46,814 bases of DNA from Mycobacterium sp. Its GTDB lineage: Bacteria; Actinomycetota; Actinomycetes; Mycobacteriales; Mycobacteriaceae. The notes under the pieces are model-generated. The model was not told the DNA's origin and did no database searches. It saw nothing but the letters and a program-made list of their open reading frames with translations. Each line of letters begins with the position of its first letter. Positions within the stretch are counted from its first letter, which is position 1. Of the stretch, positions 17,043 through 27,832 are shown piece by piece. The position numbers were made by a program, and so were the translations under genes. Location of the stretch: positions 1 through 46,814 of the forward strand of contig JAOPUT010000017.1 in assembly GCA_025963385.1 (NCBI GenBank), given 5' to 3'.

Positions 17043-18578
17043 TCAGGGCCTTCTGATTGCGGAGGCGTTGTCGTTCTCGGTCTGCACGCCCGTGCGTGCC
17101 GCGTTGGCCAGCATGTGTTCGATGACATTCTTCCCGAGCGCCGACTCGCTGGGCAGCTCGATCGGGTACTCACCGTCGAAGCACGCCGAGCACAGCCGTG
17201 ACGCGGGCTGTTCGGTCGCGGCGATCATGCCCTGGTGCGAGATGTAGCTGAGGCTGTCGGCGCCGATGGCCCGGCGGACGGCGTCGAGCATCTCGTCCTC
17301 GTTGGCACCCGCGTTGGACGCATTGGCGATCAACTCCGCCGGCGTGGCGAAATCGATGCCGTAGAAGCACGGCCACTTCACCGGCGGCGACGCGATGCGC
17401 ACGTGCACCTCGAGGGCGCCTGCCTCGCGAAGCATCCTGATCAACGCGCGCTGGGTGTTGCCGCGAACGATCGAGTCGTCGACGACGATCAGCCGCTTGC
17501 CGCGGATGACTTCCTTGAGCGGGTTGAGCTTGAGCCGGATGCCGAGTTGGCGGATGGTCTGCGACGGCTGGATGAAGGTGCGGCCGACGTAGGCGTTCTT
17601 CATCAGGCCCTGCCCGAACGGAATGCCGGATTCCTGTGCGTAGCCGACGGCGGCAGGGGTGCCGGACTCTGGCACACCGATCACCAGGTCGGCGTCGACG
17701 GGAGACTCGCGGGCCAGGCGCCTGCCGATGTCCACGCGCGTCGCGTGCACCGACCGTCCGCCGATGACGCTGTCGGGGCGGGCGAGGTAGACGTACTCGA
17801 AGACGCAGCCCTTGGGTGTCGGATTGGCGAAGCGGGTGGAGCGCACGCCGTCGGCGTCGATCGCCAGCAGCTCGCCGGGTTCGATGTCGCGGACGAAGGC
17901 GGCGCCGACGATGTCGAGCGCGGCGGTCTCGGACGCAACGACCCAGCCGCGGTCCAGCCGACCGAGCGACAGTGGCCGCACGCCGTACGGATCGCGTGCG
18001 GCGTAGAGCGTGTTCTCGTCCATGAAGGTCAGGCAGAAGGCGCCCCGAACGGTGGGCAACAGCTCCAGTGCGGCCTGCTCCAGGGTCGCGTCCGCGGCGC
18101 CATGGGCCAGCAGCGCTCCCAGGATGTCGGAGTCGGTGGTCGCGGCGGGGGTGCCACGCGTGTCGATCAGTCCCGCCTCACGGGCGCGGGCGGCGAGTTC
18201 GGTGGTGTTGACCAGGTTTCCGTTGTGGCCGAGCGCGACACCGGTACCCGCAGCGGTGTTGCGGAACACGGGCTGCGCGTTCTCCCACGTGGTGGAACCG
18301 GTGGTGGAGTACCGGCAGTGGCCGACGGCGACGTGGCCTTCCATCGCGGCGAGCGTCTGCTCGTCGAACACCTGGCTGACGAGCCCGAGATCCTTGAACA
18401 CCAGCACCTGGGAGCCGTCGGCGACCGCGATGCCCGCCGCCTCCTGGCCCCTGTGCTGCAGGGCATAGAGGCCGTAGTACGTGAGCTTCGCCACGTCCTC
18501 ACCGGGTGCCCAGACGCCGAAGACGCCACATTCTTCTTTGGGTTCGTTTTCCGTCTGCTCGATGTGCTCGGCGGTCAC
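17043..18578 (-). CDS. purF: Amidophosphoribosyltransferase PurF
   Basis: 511 residues; first committed step of purine synthesis (PRPP + glutamine to phosphoribosylamine). A propeptide of about 16 residues ends before CGVFGVWAP, so the glutaminase Cys becomes N-terminal after cleavage, as in Bacillus-type enzymes. The PRPP loop is RLIVVDDSIVRGNTQRALIR. Cysteines in VKWPCFYGIDF and SRLCSACFDGEYP match the 4Fe-4S ligands of that class. The start is GTG 18578. A -10-like TAGACT lies at 18618-18623 on the minus strand. Equivalent to Rv0808. Confidence 0.96.
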   Translation of the reverse strand: MTAEHIEQTENEPKEECGVFGVWAPGEDVAKLTYYGLYALQHRGQEAAGIAVADGSQVLVFKDLGLVSQVFDEQTLAAMEGHVAVGHCRYSTTGSTTWENAQPVFRNTAAGTGVALGHNGNLVNTTELAARAREAGLIDTRGTPAATTDSDILGALLAHGAADATLEQAALELLPTVRGAFCLTFMDENTLYAARDPYGVRPLSLGRLDRGWVVASETAALDIVGAAFVRDIEPGELLAIDADGVRSTRFANPTPKGCVFEYVYLARPDSVIGGRSVHATRVDIGRRLARESPVDADLVIGVPESGTPAAVGYAQESGIPFGQGLMKNAYVGRTFIQPSQTIRQLGIRLKLNPLKEVIRGKRLIVVDDSIVRGNTQRALIRMLREAGALEVHVRIASPPVKWPCFYGIDFATPAELIANASNAGANEDEMLDAVRRAIGADSLSYISHQGMIAATEQPASRLCSACFDGEYPIELPSESALGKNVIEHMLANAARTGVQTENDNASAIRRP

Positions 18579-18617
18579 GATCAGTGTGCTCCCTGGGGGC
18601 TGTGGGTGACGTTGCCC

Positions 18618-18623
18618 AGTCTA
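18618..18623 (-). promoter_or_regulatory. Putative -10 element of purF
   Basis: TAGACT on the minus strand fits TANNNT and lies about 40 nt upstream of the purF GTG. A clear -35 is not visible (TTGCAA lies 19 nt upstream). No purine riboswitch or PurR-like box was recognised in this 87-bp gap. Confidence 0.35.
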
Positions 18624-18665
18624 CGGTCAACATCGGCGAATCTTGCAACGCAGGGCGGCGGCGGT

Positions 18666-19064
18666 TCATTTCGTGAGTTCGACGACAGGTAACCAGTCGG
18701 CGACCTCGCCGGCCCGGGATCCCGACGACTGCAACGTCCCGTTCGCGGCGGCATCGGCCATCGTGAGCAGTCCGGTGGCCAGCCGAAGCCAGGTGCGCGG
18801 ATCGGTCTCGACGACGTTCGGCGGGTTGCCCCTCGTGTGGGCCAACCCCGAGATGCACTGCACGGCAACGAACGGTGGCACCCGCACCTCGACGCTGGCT
18901 CCCGGCGCCATCGCGGCCAGCGTCCTGGCGGTCAGGCGGACGGCTTCAGCGATGGCGTTGCGCTCCGGGGTGGCGACGGTGTCATCGGTGTCGCGCAACC
19001 ACTCGACGAGGGCCGACACGGCCTCGCGGGTCTTCGTCGGATCGGCACTACGCCGGGCAGCCAT
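18666..19064 (-). CDS. SCP2-like sterol carrier family protein
   Basis: 132 residues with MDMPI/SCP2-type features: VSALVEWLRDTDDT, RLTARTLAAMAPGASVEVRV, PPFVAVQCISG and DPRTWLRLATGLLTMADA. Such proteins bind small hydrophobic ligands or mycothiol-like cofactors. The equivalent is Rv0807, upstream of purF in M. tuberculosis (from memory). It lies 87 bp upstream of purF in the same direction, and 16 bp from the divergent MCE gene. Function unproven. Confidence 0.8.
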   Translation of the reverse strand: MAARRSADPTKTREAVSALVEWLRDTDDTVATPERNAIAEAVRLTARTLAAMAPGASVEVRVPPFVAVQCISGLAHTRGNPPNVVETDPRTWLRLATGLLTMADAAANGTLQSSGSRAGEVADWLPVVELTK

Positions 19065-19080
19065 AACCTAGTCTCCCAAA

Positions 19081-20286
19081 ATGGCCTTCGACCGCCATCG
19101 GCCGCCATACAAGCTGGCGGGAGCGGTGCTCCTGGCGATCGCCGTCCTCTTCGGAGTCCTGCTCGCCAAGCAGTACCGCGGTGACTTCGTCGCGCAGACC
19201 GAACTCAAGGTGGTCTCGGGCCGCGCCGGGCTGGTCGTGGACCCCGGCTCGAAGGTCACGCTCAACGGCGTCGAGATCGGCCGGGTGGCGCGCATCGACA
19301 CCACCCACGTCGGCGGCGACGAGCAGGCGCTGATCACCCTCGAGATCAAGGACAGGTATCTGCCGTCGATACCGTCCAACGTCGTCGCCGACATCAAGGC
19401 CAGCACCGTGTTCGGCAACAAGTACGTGTCGTTCAGCTCGCCGGAAAGGCCTTCTGCACAAGCGATTTCGGCTCACGACATGGTCCGCGTGAAGTCGGTG
19501 ACGACGGAGTTCAACACGCTTTTCGAGACCGTCACGTCCATCGCGGGCAAGGTCGACCCGATCAAGCTGAACCAGACCCTGACGGCGACGGCCCAGGCGC
19601 TGTCGGGACTGGGCGACGGCTTCGGCAGGTCACTCGAGAACGCCAACGTGATCCTCGACGACCTCAACCCGCAGATGCCTCGCATTCACGACGACATCGC
19701 GGGCACCGCCGACCTGGTCGACGTCTACGCCGACGCCTCCCCACATCTGTGGGACGGCCTCGACGCGTCGGTCACCACGGCGCGCACGCTCAACGACCAG
19801 AGCCGCGACGTCGACGCTGCGCTGATGGCATCCATAGGGTTCGCCACCACTGCCGCCGATCCGTTGGAGCGTGGCGGTCCGTACCTCGTCCGCACCGCAG
19901 CGGACTTCGTGCCGACCACCAAGTTGCTCGACGACTACCGCGCGATGATCTTCTGCACGCTGCGCAACTATCACGACGTCGGGCCGAGGATCGCGCGCTC
20001 CCTCGGCGGTGACAACGGCTTCTCCCTGGTGGCGAACGGAACGGTCATGGGCGCGGGCAATCCGTACGTCTACCCCGACAACCTGCCCCGCATCAACGCT
20101 CACGGCGGGCCGGAGGGGCGACCCGGCTGCTGGCAGAAGGTCACGTACGACCTGTGGCCCATGCCGTATCTGGTGATGGACACCGGTGTCAGCATCGCGC
20201 CGTACAACCACGCGGAGTTCGGCCAGCCTCTGGCCACCGACAACGTCTGGGGCAGGCAGATCGGCGAGCCGACGATCAATCCCTGA
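19081..20286 (+). CDS. Orphan MCE-family protein
   Basis: 401 residues. An N-terminal signal-anchor (YKLAGAVLLAIAVLFGVLLA) is followed by an MCE/MlaD domain (about residues 38-115) with VSGRAGLVVDPGSKVTLNGV and KASTVFGNKYVSF, close to the MceA subgroup. A helical region (TLTATAQALSGLGDGFGRSL) and a mammalian-cell-entry C-terminal domain follow. In complete mce operons six such proteins form a lipid channel with YrbE permeases. Here there are no yrbE or other mce genes alongside. The last 11 bp overlap the convergent CPBP protease gene. The ATG start is 16 bp from the divergent SCP2-like gene. Confidence 0.87.
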   Translation: MAFDRHRPPYKLAGAVLLAIAVLFGVLLAKQYRGDFVAQTELKVVSGRAGLVVDPGSKVTLNGVEIGRVARIDTTHVGGDEQALITLEIKDRYLPSIPSNVVADIKASTVFGNKYVSFSSPERPSAQAISAHDMVRVKSVTTEFNTLFETVTSIAGKVDPIKLNQTLTATAQALSGLGDGFGRSLENANVILDDLNPQMPRIHDDIAGTADLVDVYADASPHLWDGLDASVTTARTLNDQSRDVDAALMASIGFATTAADPLERGGPYLVRTAADFVPTTKLLDDYRAMIFCTLRNYHDVGPRIARSLGGDNGFSLVANGTVMGAGNPYVYPDNLPRINAHGGPEGRPGCWQKVTYDLWPMPYLVMDTGVSIAPYNHAEFGQPLATDNVWGRQIGEPTINP

Positions 20287-20905
20287 CCCCCGAGGTCTGG
20301 ACGGCCAGCGCCGCCACCGCGCCCGCCTCGTTCACAGCCAGGTGCACGAGCATCGGTGCGACGAGGCTGCCGGTCCGGTCGTACAGCCAGCCCAGAAGCC
20401 AGCCCGCCGTCCCCGTGACGAGCACCGTGCCGACGACCGATTCGCCTGCGCCGCGCGCGTCGGCGACGTGGGACAGCCCGAACGCCACCGCCTGCAGGAT
20501 GCGGCCCCGGTCAGACCCGAAGGCCTGTGCCGCAACGGTTCCCAGCGCACCGCGGAACGCGGCCTCCTCCGACCAGACCGTGCCGATCGGAATGCGCACC
20601 AGGAGCCAGCCTGCCGCGGGGCGGGGCAGATCCCGCTGGTTCATGCCGCGGCGAACCGGTGCCACCGCAGTGGACGACGCCACCGCGGCCGACACCGCCG
20701 CGGCCACCACCAGTCCCCATCGCAGTCCGCGCGTCGAGGCGGGTGGCCGCAGCCCGAGCGACGAGTCGGTCCGGGCGACGAGCGCAGCAGCGAGCGCGGC
20801 ATGGATCGGCGTCAGCCAGCGCGACGGCAACCTCGGCGCGACGACACCACTCCAGCCGACCAGGGCCGTCGCCAATGTCATCGCTCGAAATCCGTTGCGC
20901 GGCAT
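20276..20905 (-). CDS. CPBP-family intramembrane metalloprotease
   Basis: 209 residues, a multi-span membrane protein of the CAAX-protease/bacteriocin-processing (Abi) family. The three active-site motifs are visible: SEEAAFRGALG (EExxxR), AFGLSHVADA (FxxxH) and LVHLAVNEAGA (HxxxN). ATG 20905 overlaps the stop of the upstream hydrolase gene by 4 bp (ATGA), so I prefer it to the TTG one codon earlier. The substrate is unknown. It is the last gene of a four-gene coupled chain that includes purL. Confidence 0.86.
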   Translation of the reverse strand: MPRNGFRAMTLATALVGWSGVVAPRLPSRWLTPIHAALAAALVARTDSSLGLRPPASTRGLRWGLVVAAAVSAAVASSTAVAPVRRGMNQRDLPRPAAGWLLVRIPIGTVWSEEAAFRGALGTVAAQAFGSDRGRILQAVAFGLSHVADARGAGESVVGTVLVTGTAGWLLGWLYDRTGSLVAPMLVHLAVNEAGAVAALAVQTSGVRD

Positions 20906-22608
20906 CAATACTCGCTACCCACCTGCTGCAGCTCCGCGCGCACGCGCTCGGTGTCGGCATTCCTCCAGCCCTCGGGAGGGATGACGGCGACCCAACCGTC
21001 GAGCACGGAGTCGCCGTAGTTGTGACCGTGGCCCGCAGGCACGCTGGAGGCGTTCGTCATGTCGGCACTGACCTGCCAGAAGCTGACGATCGGGTACCAG
21101 CGCATCGAGGTCGTACGGTCCGCGCCTGCGGGCTCGACGAGCCAGTCCGGCCGGGAGAACACCAGGTTCGACGACCACCAGACGATGGGGTCGGAGGCGT
21201 GCTGGAGGAACAACACCCGGGTGCCGTCCCATTCGGGTGTGGCGGCCTCCGCGACGTCGACGCTGTTGGTCGCCTGCGAGAACCGCACCGTGCTGCCGTT
21301 GTCGTAGCGCGGTTGCACCTCGGGGGTGCCGGGGTCGCGGCGCTGGACGATCGCACTCCACAGCGAGCTTTCGTGCGGTGGTCCCACCCACAGCACGGCG
21401 GAGAAGTCCATCCGCGCGATGTCGGGGAGCCACGGGAACGCACCCTGGCCTGCGAGCGACCCTAGGCTCTCCCCGTAGAGCACCAGCTTGGGTCGGTGGT
21501 CGGCTGGCAGCCGCGACCAGCGCTGGTGGACGGTGTCGATGAGCACCCGGCCCGCCTCCACGGACTTCTTCCGATCCGCCATGAACGAGATCCAGCTGGG
21601 CAGATAGGAGTACTGCACGCCGACGAGCGCGGTGTCGCCGTTGTACATCGTCTCGATGGACCTGGCGGCGACCGGGTTGATCCACCCCGTGCCGGTGGTG
21701 GGGACGATGACCAGCAGCTTGCGGTCGAACGCGCCCGTTCGTTCGAGCTCCCCGACGATGAGGTCGGCCCTCGCCTGATCGGAGTCGGCGGTCTCCAACC
21801 CCGCGTACACCCGGATCGGCTCCTTCGCGGGGCGCGCATTGAGCTTGGTGAGTTCGGCCGCGTGCGGGCCGGTCGCGACGAAGTTCCTGCCTTGGAATCC
21901 CAGCGAGTCCCAGCGCGCGAGTGACATTGGGCTGCCGGACTTCTCGGGCTGGGCAGGCTGGGAGACACCGTCTCGGGTGGTCGAGTTCTGCGGCTGGAAC
22001 ACCCGGCTGGCGCCCGCCAGGAAGCCGCGGTACAGGACACCGTTGACCAGGGTGATCACCAGCACGACGACGATCGCCGTCCCGATGAGCATCGCCGTTT
22101 CCTGATGGAGGTGCCAGCGCCGGATGAACATCCTGGCAAGGAGTTTGATTGCGTCGTTGAGTACCCTGGCCACCCCGACGCAGGCGCCACCGACCAGGAC
22201 GGCGGCGACGAGGGTACGCAGATAACCGAGGGTGGTGGGTCCGGCGATGCCCATCTCCGCCGACACCTGTCGCTGCCAGGCAGCGGCGGGGATGAGCAAC
22301 GACACGCAAACCACGATCGCCACGACGACGATGCCGACCTTCACCGCGTTCAACGTCCTCTTGGGCGGGGGCCACCACTCTCGATGATGCAAAGCGACGC
22401 GGTGGAACGCCTTTGCGAGTACGACGCCGATGGCGTAGCCGATCGACGCGTTGATGCCGCCGATCAGTCCCTGGAACAGCCAGTCGCGCGGCAGCAGCGA
22501 CGGCGTCAGCGACAGACAGAAGAACACGGTGGCGACGGCGACACCGGCGAAGTCGAGCCGGACCAGGCTCCACGCCCAGACCACTAACGGATGACGGTCC
22601 TCGATCAC
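20905..22608 (-). CDS. Membrane alpha/beta-hydrolase family protein (Abhydrolase_9)
   Basis: 567 residues. The N-terminal half has about five membrane spans (for example [72 protein letters not shown]). The C-terminal half is an outward-facing hydrolase with the nucleophile elbow [12 protein letters not shown] (GxSxG), Asp in [10 protein letters not shown] and His in GHGHNYGD. This is the Abhydrolase_9/Abhydrolase_9_N pair (Rv1069c type). It overlaps purL upstream (4 bp) and the CPBP gene downstream (4 bp). An esterase or lipase acting on envelope lipids is likely but unproven. Confidence 0.87.
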   Translation of the reverse strand: MIEDRHPLVVWAWSLVRLDFAGVAVATVFFCLSLTPSLLPRDWLFQGLIGGINASIGYAIGVVLAKAFHRVALHHREWWPPPKRTLNAVKVGIVVVAIVVCVSLLIPAAAWQRQVSAEMGIAGPTTLGYLRTLVAAVLVGGACVGVARVLNDAIKLLARMFIRRWHLHQETAMLIGTAIVVVLVITLVNGVLYRGFLAGASRVFQPQNSTTRDGVSQPAQPEKSGSPMSLARWDSLGFQGRNFVATGPHAAELTKLNARPAKEPIRVYAGLETADSDQARADLIVGELERTGAFDRKLLVIVPTTGTGWINPVAARSIETMYNGDTALVGVQYSYLPSWISFMADRKKSVEAGRVLIDTVHQRWSRLPADHRPKLVLYGESLGSLAGQGAFPWLPDIARMDFSAVLWVGPPHESSLWSAIVQRRDPGTPEVQPRYDNGSTVRFSQATNSVDVAEAATPEWDGTRVLFLQHASDPIVWWSSNLVFSRPDWLVEPAGADRTTSMRWYPIVSFWQVSADMTNASSVPAGHGHNYGDSVLDGWVAVIPPEGWRNADTERVRAELQQVGSEY

Positions 22609-24905
22609 CCGAACAGTCCGGGCAGCACGCCCTCCGACGTGCGGCGCAGCTCATCCAGACTCACGGTGAACTGGCCCTGGACCTCGATGGACTTGCTGCC
22701 CTCGTCGACCACGCCGATGCGTTCGGCGGGCAGGCCGCGCGCCTCGCACATGGCCCGGAATCTGCTCTCCTCGGTGCGCGGGACGGCGACGAGCGCCCGA
22801 CCCGCCGACTCGGAGAACAACGTCACGAAGGGATCGGCGCCTTCGGGAAGCACGATGCGGCAACCGGTTTCGCCCGCCATCGCCGACTCGACGACCGCCT
22901 GGACGAGTCCGCCCTCGGACAGGTCGTGCGCTGCGGAGATCAGCCCGTCGCGCGACGCGGACACCAACACCTCGGCAAGCAGCTGCTCGCGGGCGAGGTC
23001 GACCGTCGGCGGCAGCCCGCCGAGGTGGTCCGCGGTGACCTGCGCCCAGATGGAGCCGTCGAACTCGTCGCGGGTGTCGCCGAGCAGGATCAGCGTCTCG
23101 CCCGGCTCGGTGCCGAAGGCCGTGGGGACACGTCGCCTGACGTCTTCCAAGACACCCAGCACACCGACGACCGGCGTCGGCAGGATCGCGGTGGTGCCGG
23201 TCTGGTTGTAGAAGCTGACATTGCCGCCGGTGACCGGGATGCCAAGTGCCGCACAGCCATCCGCGAGACCGCGCACGGCCTGAGAGAACTGCCACATGAC
23301 ACCGGGATCCTCCGGCGAGCCGAAGTTCAGGCAGTTGGTGACGGCGACGGGCGAGGCGCCGGTGACGGCGACGTTGCGGTAGGCCTCGGCCAGCGCGAGC
23401 TGGGCGCCGGTGTAGGGATCGAGGAACGTGTACCGGCCCGACGCGTCGGTCGATACGGCGACACCGCGGCCGGTGGCCTCGTCGATGCGGAGCACCCCGC
23501 CGTCGGCGTGCTCGGCGAGGACGGTGTTGCCGCGCACGTAGCGGTCGTACTGTTCGGTGATGAACGCGCGGCTGCATAGGTGCGGACTGCCAAGCAGCGC
23601 AAGCAGCGTCGCGCGCAACTCGTCGCCGGTCGACGGCCGCGGCAGGGACGCGGACGTATCGGCGTTGAGGGCGTCCTGGGTGTCGGGCCTCGCCACGGGG
23701 CGCTCGTAGACCGGACCCTCGTGGGCGACCGTTCGGGGCGGGACGTCGACCACCGTCTCGCCGTTCCACGTGATCTGCAACCGGTCGCCGTCGGTGACCT
23801 CGCCGATGACGGTGGCCAACACCTCCCACTTGCGGCACACCGCCATGAACGCGTCGACGTTCTCCGGCGCCACGACCGCGCACATGCGTTCCTGCGACTC
23901 GCTGGACAGCACCTCGGCCGGCGTCATGAACTTGGCCCGCAGCGGCACCTTGTCCAGCTCGATCGACATGCCGCCGTCGCCAGCAGACGCGAGTTCAGAA
24001 GTGGCACAGGATAACCCGGCACCCCCGAGATCCTGGATACCGATCACCAGTCCCGCCGCATAGAGCTCGAGGCAGCACTCGATGAGCACCTTCTCCATGA
24101 AGGGGTCCCCGACCTGGACCGACGGCAGCTTCTTGCGGCCAGGCCCCCCGGCCCCTTCGTCGCCGCCGAACGTCTCCGAGGCGAGCACGGACACGCCGCC
24201 GATGCCGTCGAGCCCGGTGCGCGCGCCGAACAGGATGATCTTGTTGCCGGTGCCCGACGCGAAGGCCAGGTGCAGGTCCTCCTTGCGGAGCACGCCGAGG
24301 CACAGTGCGTTCACCAACGGGTTGCCTGCGTAGGAGGCGTCGAAGACGGTCTCACCGCCGATGTTGGGCAGCCCCAGCGAGTTTCCGTATCCGCCGACGC
24401 CGCGCACCACGCCGTCGAGCACCCGGCGGGTGTCTGGCGCGTCGGCAGCGCCGAACCGCAGCTGGTCCATGACCGCGACCGGTCGGGCACCCATCGCCAT
24501 GATGTCGCGGACGATGCCGCCCACACCCGTGGCCGCGCCCTGGTAGGGCTCGACGTAGGACGGGTGGTTGTGCGACTCCACCTTGAACGTCACCGCCCAG
24601 CCGTCGCCGATGTCGACGACGCCGGCGTTCTCGCCGATACCGGCGAGCATGGCCTTGCGCATCTCGTCGGTGGTGGTCTCGCCGAAGTAGCGCAGGTGCA
24701 CCTTCGAGGACTTGTAGGAGCAGTGCTCGCTCCACATCACCGAGTACATCGCCAGCTCGGCGTCGGTGGGACGGCGCCCGAGGATCTTGCGGATCCGTTC
24801 GTATTCGTCATCCTTGAGCCCGAGTTCGCGGAACGGCTGCGGCTGATCGGGGGTGGTAGCGGCTTGCTCGACAGTGTCCACTTCGTGGGAGAACCCGGAC
24901 GTCAC
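22605..24905 (-). CDS. purL: Phosphoribosylformylglycinamidine synthase subunit PurL
   Basis: 766 residues; the small-type PurL of the three-part FGAM synthase, which works with PurQ (glutaminase) and PurS, both encoded at 30647-31557. Features: [39 protein letters not shown] (substrate and ATP site), [15 protein letters not shown] and [17 protein letters not shown]. The start at 24905 overlaps the antiporter stop by 4 bp, and its stop overlaps the hydrolase start by 4 bp. Equivalent to Rv0803. PurL is thus separated from its partners by about 6 kb. Confidence 0.96.
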   Translation of the reverse strand: MTSGFSHEVDTVEQAATTPDQPQPFRELGLKDDEYERIRKILGRRPTDAELAMYSVMWSEHCSYKSSKVHLRYFGETTTDEMRKAMLAGIGENAGVVDIGDGWAVTFKVESHNHPSYVEPYQGAATGVGGIVRDIMAMGARPVAVMDQLRFGAADAPDTRRVLDGVVRGVGGYGNSLGLPNIGGETVFDASYAGNPLVNALCLGVLRKEDLHLAFASGTGNKIILFGARTGLDGIGGVSVLASETFGGDEGAGGPGRKKLPSVQVGDPFMEKVLIECCLELYAAGLVIGIQDLGGAGLSCATSELASAGDGGMSIELDKVPLRAKFMTPAEVLSSESQERMCAVVAPENVDAFMAVCRKWEVLATVIGEVTDGDRLQITWNGETVVDVPPRTVAHEGPVYERPVARPDTQDALNADTSASLPRPSTGDELRATLLALLGSPHLCSRAFITEQYDRYVRGNTVLAEHADGGVLRIDEATGRGVAVSTDASGRYTFLDPYTGAQLALAEAYRNVAVTGASPVAVTNCLNFGSPEDPGVMWQFSQAVRGLADGCAALGIPVTGGNVSFYNQTGTTAILPTPVVGVLGVLEDVRRRVPTAFGTEPGETLILLGDTRDEFDGSIWAQVTADHLGGLPPTVDLAREQLLAEVLVSASRDGLISAAHDLSEGGLVQAVVESAMAGETGCRIVLPEGADPFVTLFSESAGRALVAVPRTEESRFRAMCEARGLPAERIGVVDEGSKSIEVQGQFTVSLDELRRTSEGVLPGLFG

Positions 24906-26113
24906 GGAGCCATTCTATTGGCTTGGGCCCGATTGAACGCACGGGCGGCCGTCGGGGCGCCGATACCGTGCAGCAGCACGCTGCCCAGCACGGTCACCAC
25001 CATCGTCAGCAGGGCCGCTGTCTCGGCCTGGTCGGTGAGCACGTTGAAGGCCAGCAGACCGAACACGATCGATGTCGTGCCGCGTGGACCGAGCCACCCC
25101 AGCAGCAGGCGCTCCGGCCAGCTGAACCGCGACCCGAGCAGGGCCAACAGCATCGGCAGCATGCGCACCACCGTCAACGCCAACAGGCAGAAGACCACCA
25201 ATCCGATCGAGACCCCCTCCGACAGCGCGATCACCGTGGTGGCGCCGAACACGAACCACATGACGACGGTCAGCAGGAAACCGACGTCGTCGAGGAGATC
25301 CAGTTCGCGTCGGATGTTCTGCGATCGGCGTAATCCGATGAAGGCGATGCCGCACACGAACGCCGAGACGAAGCCGTTGCCGTGTACGGCGATGCTGAGC
25401 GTGTACGCCATGAGCGGTGTGGCCACCAGGATGACCCGTTTGGACTGTTCGGTCATCAGGTCGCGCAGCTCGGCGACATTGCTGAGCACGGCCACCGCGG
25501 CACCGACGGCCAACCCCACCAGGATCGCCTTGACCGCCTGCGGCAAGGCAGCGCCAATGGCGTCGATCGGCGTCTCCGCGTGCGAGTGGTCACCCGCCAG
25601 CACCAGCGCGAAGATGAACACCGGCGAGACGATGCCGTCGTTGTAACCGGCTTCGACGTTCAGCGCGTTGCGCACCCGTTCGGGGATCTTGTCGTCGCGC
25701 AGGATCGACGTGGCAGGCGCGAAGTCGATGGGCACCACGACGCAGGCGATGATCAGCAACACCGCCCACGACAGGCCGGGCAGGAGCCACAGGCCGAGGG
25801 CCACCGACAGCGCCAGACCCAGTGGCAGCGCCAGGAACAACACGCGCACCGCCGAGCGCGGGTCCCGCCCGAAGAGGCCGCCCCGCACGTCGGTCGCATC
25901 GATGAAGAGCAGCACCGCGAGGATGACCTCCGCGCCCCGCTGGACGGTGTCGGTGTTGAGCGTCTCGGCGAGCGCATCGTGAGTACCCAACCCGACGGCG
26001 ACACCAGCCAGCACCAGCACCATCGGCGCAGTGATCCGCCAGCGCTCCAGGCGGCGCGCGGTCAGCGACCAGCCCGCGAGCACGACGGCAGCCGCGATCA
26101 CCGAGAACAGCAC
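24902..26113 (-). CDS. Cation:proton antiporter (CPA1/NhaP type)
   Basis: 403 residues with about 12 membrane spans. The CPA1 ion-site motif is visible as [15 protein letters not shown], with a second conserved segment [16 protein letters not shown] and the late conserved stretch [20 protein letters not shown]. It probably exchanges Na+ or K+ for protons. There is no C-terminal TrkA-type regulatory domain. The GTG start has no good ribosome binding site; CACAAT sits 6 nt before it, so a leaderless mRNA is possible. It is the first gene of the coupled chain antiporter-purL-hydrolase-CPBP. Confidence 0.87.
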   Translation of the reverse strand: MLFSVIAAAVVLAGWSLTARRLERWRITAPMVLVLAGVAVGLGTHDALAETLNTDTVQRGAEVILAVLLFIDATDVRGGLFGRDPRSAVRVLFLALPLGLALSVALGLWLLPGLSWAVLLIIACVVVPIDFAPATSILRDDKIPERVRNALNVEAGYNDGIVSPVFIFALVLAGDHSHAETPIDAIGAALPQAVKAILVGLAVGAAVAVLSNVAELRDLMTEQSKRVILVATPLMAYTLSIAVHGNGFVSAFVCGIAFIGLRRSQNIRRELDLLDDVGFLLTVVMWFVFGATTVIALSEGVSIGLVVFCLLALTVVRMLPMLLALLGSRFSWPERLLLGWLGPRGTTSIVFGLLAFNVLTDQAETAALLTMVVTVLGSVLLHGIGAPTAARAFNRAQANRMAP

Positions 26114-26138
26114 GGCGCGATTGTGCCCTGAGGCGCAG

Positions 26139-26483
26139 CTAACCCGCTATGCAGAACGCGTTGCCCTCGGGGTCGGACAGCACCACCCAGTGGAAGTCGT
26201 CGCCGAAGCTGTTGCGCTCGACTTCCTTGGCCCCGAGCCCGACGACCCTGGCGACCTCGGCCTCGCGGTCTGACGCGTGCAGGTCGAGGTGTGCCTTGTT
26301 CTTGCCTGGCGTGGGATCGGGCACGCGCTGGAAGCCGATGGTGGGGCCACCTTCGCGGGCCACCAGGACGAACTCTCCCGGTACCACTGCGTTGACCTCG
26401 GCGGCCAAGACGCCGGCCCACCATGCGGCGAGGCCGTCGGGATCCGTGCAGTCGAACGTGAATGTGGCGATGTCGAGACTCAT
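26139..26483 (-). CDS. VOC-superfamily (glyoxalase/bleomycin-resistance-like) protein
   Basis: 114 residues with two beta-alpha-beta-beta-beta modules: TFTFDCTDPDGLAAWWAGVL and KAHLDLHASDREAEVARVVG, ending HWVVLSDPEGNAFCIA. The His in HLDLHA and the Glu in DPEGNAF occupy usual VOC metal positions. The family covers many enzymes and binding proteins, so the substrate cannot be told. It sits between the antiporter and pepC in the same direction; equivalent to Rv0801 by order (from memory). Confidence 0.82.
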   Translation of the reverse strand: MSLDIATFTFDCTDPDGLAAWWAGVLAAEVNAVVPGEFVLVAREGGPTIGFQRVPDPTPGKNKAHLDLHASDREAEVARVVGLGAKEVERNSFGDDFHWVVLSDPEGNAFCIAG

Positions 26484-26497
26484 GGCCCGACGCTAGA

Positions 26498-27781
26498 TCA
26501 CCGCGGTGACAGAAATGCGTGCAATGCCGCGGCGTAGGCGTTCACGTCCGTCGCACCCATCAGCTCGCGTGCCGAGTGCATGGCCAGCTGCGCCGCGCCG
26601 ACGTCGACGGTCGGGATGCCCGTGCGCGCCGCGGTCATCGGTCCGATCGTCGACCCGCACGGCAGGTCGGCGCGATGCTCGTAGCGCTGCATCGGCACTC
26701 CAGCTTGGGCGCATGCCAGCGCGAAGGCCGCAGCCGTCCTGCCGTCGGTGGCGTAGCGCAGGTTCGGCTGCACCTTCAGCACGGGGCCCGCGTTGACCTC
26801 GATGAGGTGGCTGGGCTCGTGGCGCTCGGGGTAGTTGGGGTGGGTGGCGTGCGCCATGTCGCCGGACGCGACCATCGAGCCGGACAGTCGGCGCAGGAAG
26901 TCCTCTCGCACGCCACCGGACGCCAGCGTGATGCGTTCCAACACCGTCAGCAGGAGTTCGGACTGCGCGCCGTGATCCGACGTCGAGCCGACCTCCTCGT
27001 GGTCGAACAGCGCCAGCACCGGCACGTTGCCGTCCGATTCGGCGGCCAGGAACGCGGCCAGCCCGGCGTAACAGGTGCCCTGGTTGTCCAACCGCGGTGC
27101 GCTGACCAGTTCGCGGTCGGCACCGACGAGCGTCGACCCCGTCAAGTCGTGGGTCATCAGATCGGCGGCCAGCACGTCGCTCGCCTCGACCCCGGCACGC
27201 GCCGCGACGAACGACAGGAACGAGCGCGAGCCGGTGCCGACGCCCCAGACGGCGTTGACGTGCCGTTGCGGATCCAGGGCTACGCCCTTGCGGTCGTCGG
27301 AGAGGTGGATCGCCAGCTGGGGCACCCGCAGGATCGGATCATCGATGCGGACCAGCACGTCCTCGACATGGCCGCCCGAGCGCAGCGACAGCCTGCCGCT
27401 GATGCCCAGGTCGCGGTCGAGCCACGAGTTCAGCCAGGCGCCGCCGTACGGTTCGAGCGAGACCACCTGCCAGCCCGCCACGAACCGGTCGGGATTCTGC
27501 TTGACCCGCAGATTCGGGCTGTCGGTGTGGCCGCCCACGATGCGGAACGGCGTGTTCGCGTCGGCGGACTTCCAGGCGACGAGTGAGCCGGCCCGGACCG
27601 TGAAGTAACCGTTCGCGGTGGCGGGCCAAGCGTCGCCCTCGGACAGCTCGGCATAGCCCGCGGCCCGCAACCGCTCAGCCACGGTCGCTACCACGTGGAA
27701 CGGCGAAGGGGAGCCATCGATGAATTCGCAGAGACCTTCGGCCGATGCGTCGAGGGAAGGGGCGGGCCCGCCTGAGATCAT
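26498..27781 (-). CDS. pepC: M18-family aminopeptidase
   Basis: 427 residues, a cytosolic zinc aminopeptidase of the aspartyl/aminopeptidase I family. Metal-site regions are [33 protein letters not shown] and a His late in the chain (MARRIDs shadow excluded). I chose ATG 27781 since AAGGA lies 8 nt upstream, versus ATG 27790, where it would touch the start codon. The frame remains open to 28894 only because of the shadow of the DyP gene. It is divergent from the DyP peroxidase gene with a gap of about 50 bp. Equivalent to Rv0800. Confidence 0.92.
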   Translation of the reverse strand: MISGGPAPSLDASAEGLCEFIDGSPSPFHVVATVAERLRAAGYAELSEGDAWPATANGYFTVRAGSLVAWKSADANTPFRIVGGHTDSPNLRVKQNPDRFVAGWQVVSLEPYGGAWLNSWLDRDLGISGRLSLRSGGHVEDVLVRIDDPILRVPQLAIHLSDDRKGVALDPQRHVNAVWGVGTGSRSFLSFVAARAGVEASDVLAADLMTHDLTGSTLVGADRELVSAPRLDNQGTCYAGLAAFLAAESDGNVPVLALFDHEEVGSTSDHGAQSELLLTVLERITLASGGVREDFLRRLSGSMVASGDMAHATHPNYPERHEPSHLIEVNAGPVLKVQPNLRYATDGRTAAAFALACAQAGVPMQRYEHRADLPCGSTIGPMTAARTGIPTVDVGAAQLAMHSARELMGATDVNAYAAALHAFLSPR

Positions 27782-27832
27782 GAAACCCATCCTTACCGGA
27801 TAACCAGCCTGAGGTGGCGATAGGGTCTGATC

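Noticed and set aside
18579..18665. Purine riboswitch upstream of purF
   Set aside because: The gap of 87 bp shows no three-way junction or conserved core that I can recognise.
20915..22654. 579-codon open frame overlapping the membrane hydrolase gene
   Set aside because: It is an out-of-frame shadow with Arg/Pro/Gly-rich, low-complexity translation and no domain; the hydrolase frame has the GxSxG motif and membrane spans.
22651..23883. 410-codon open frame within purL
   Set aside because: Shadow frame in high-GC DNA, Arg-rich translation; purL in the other frame is fully conserved.
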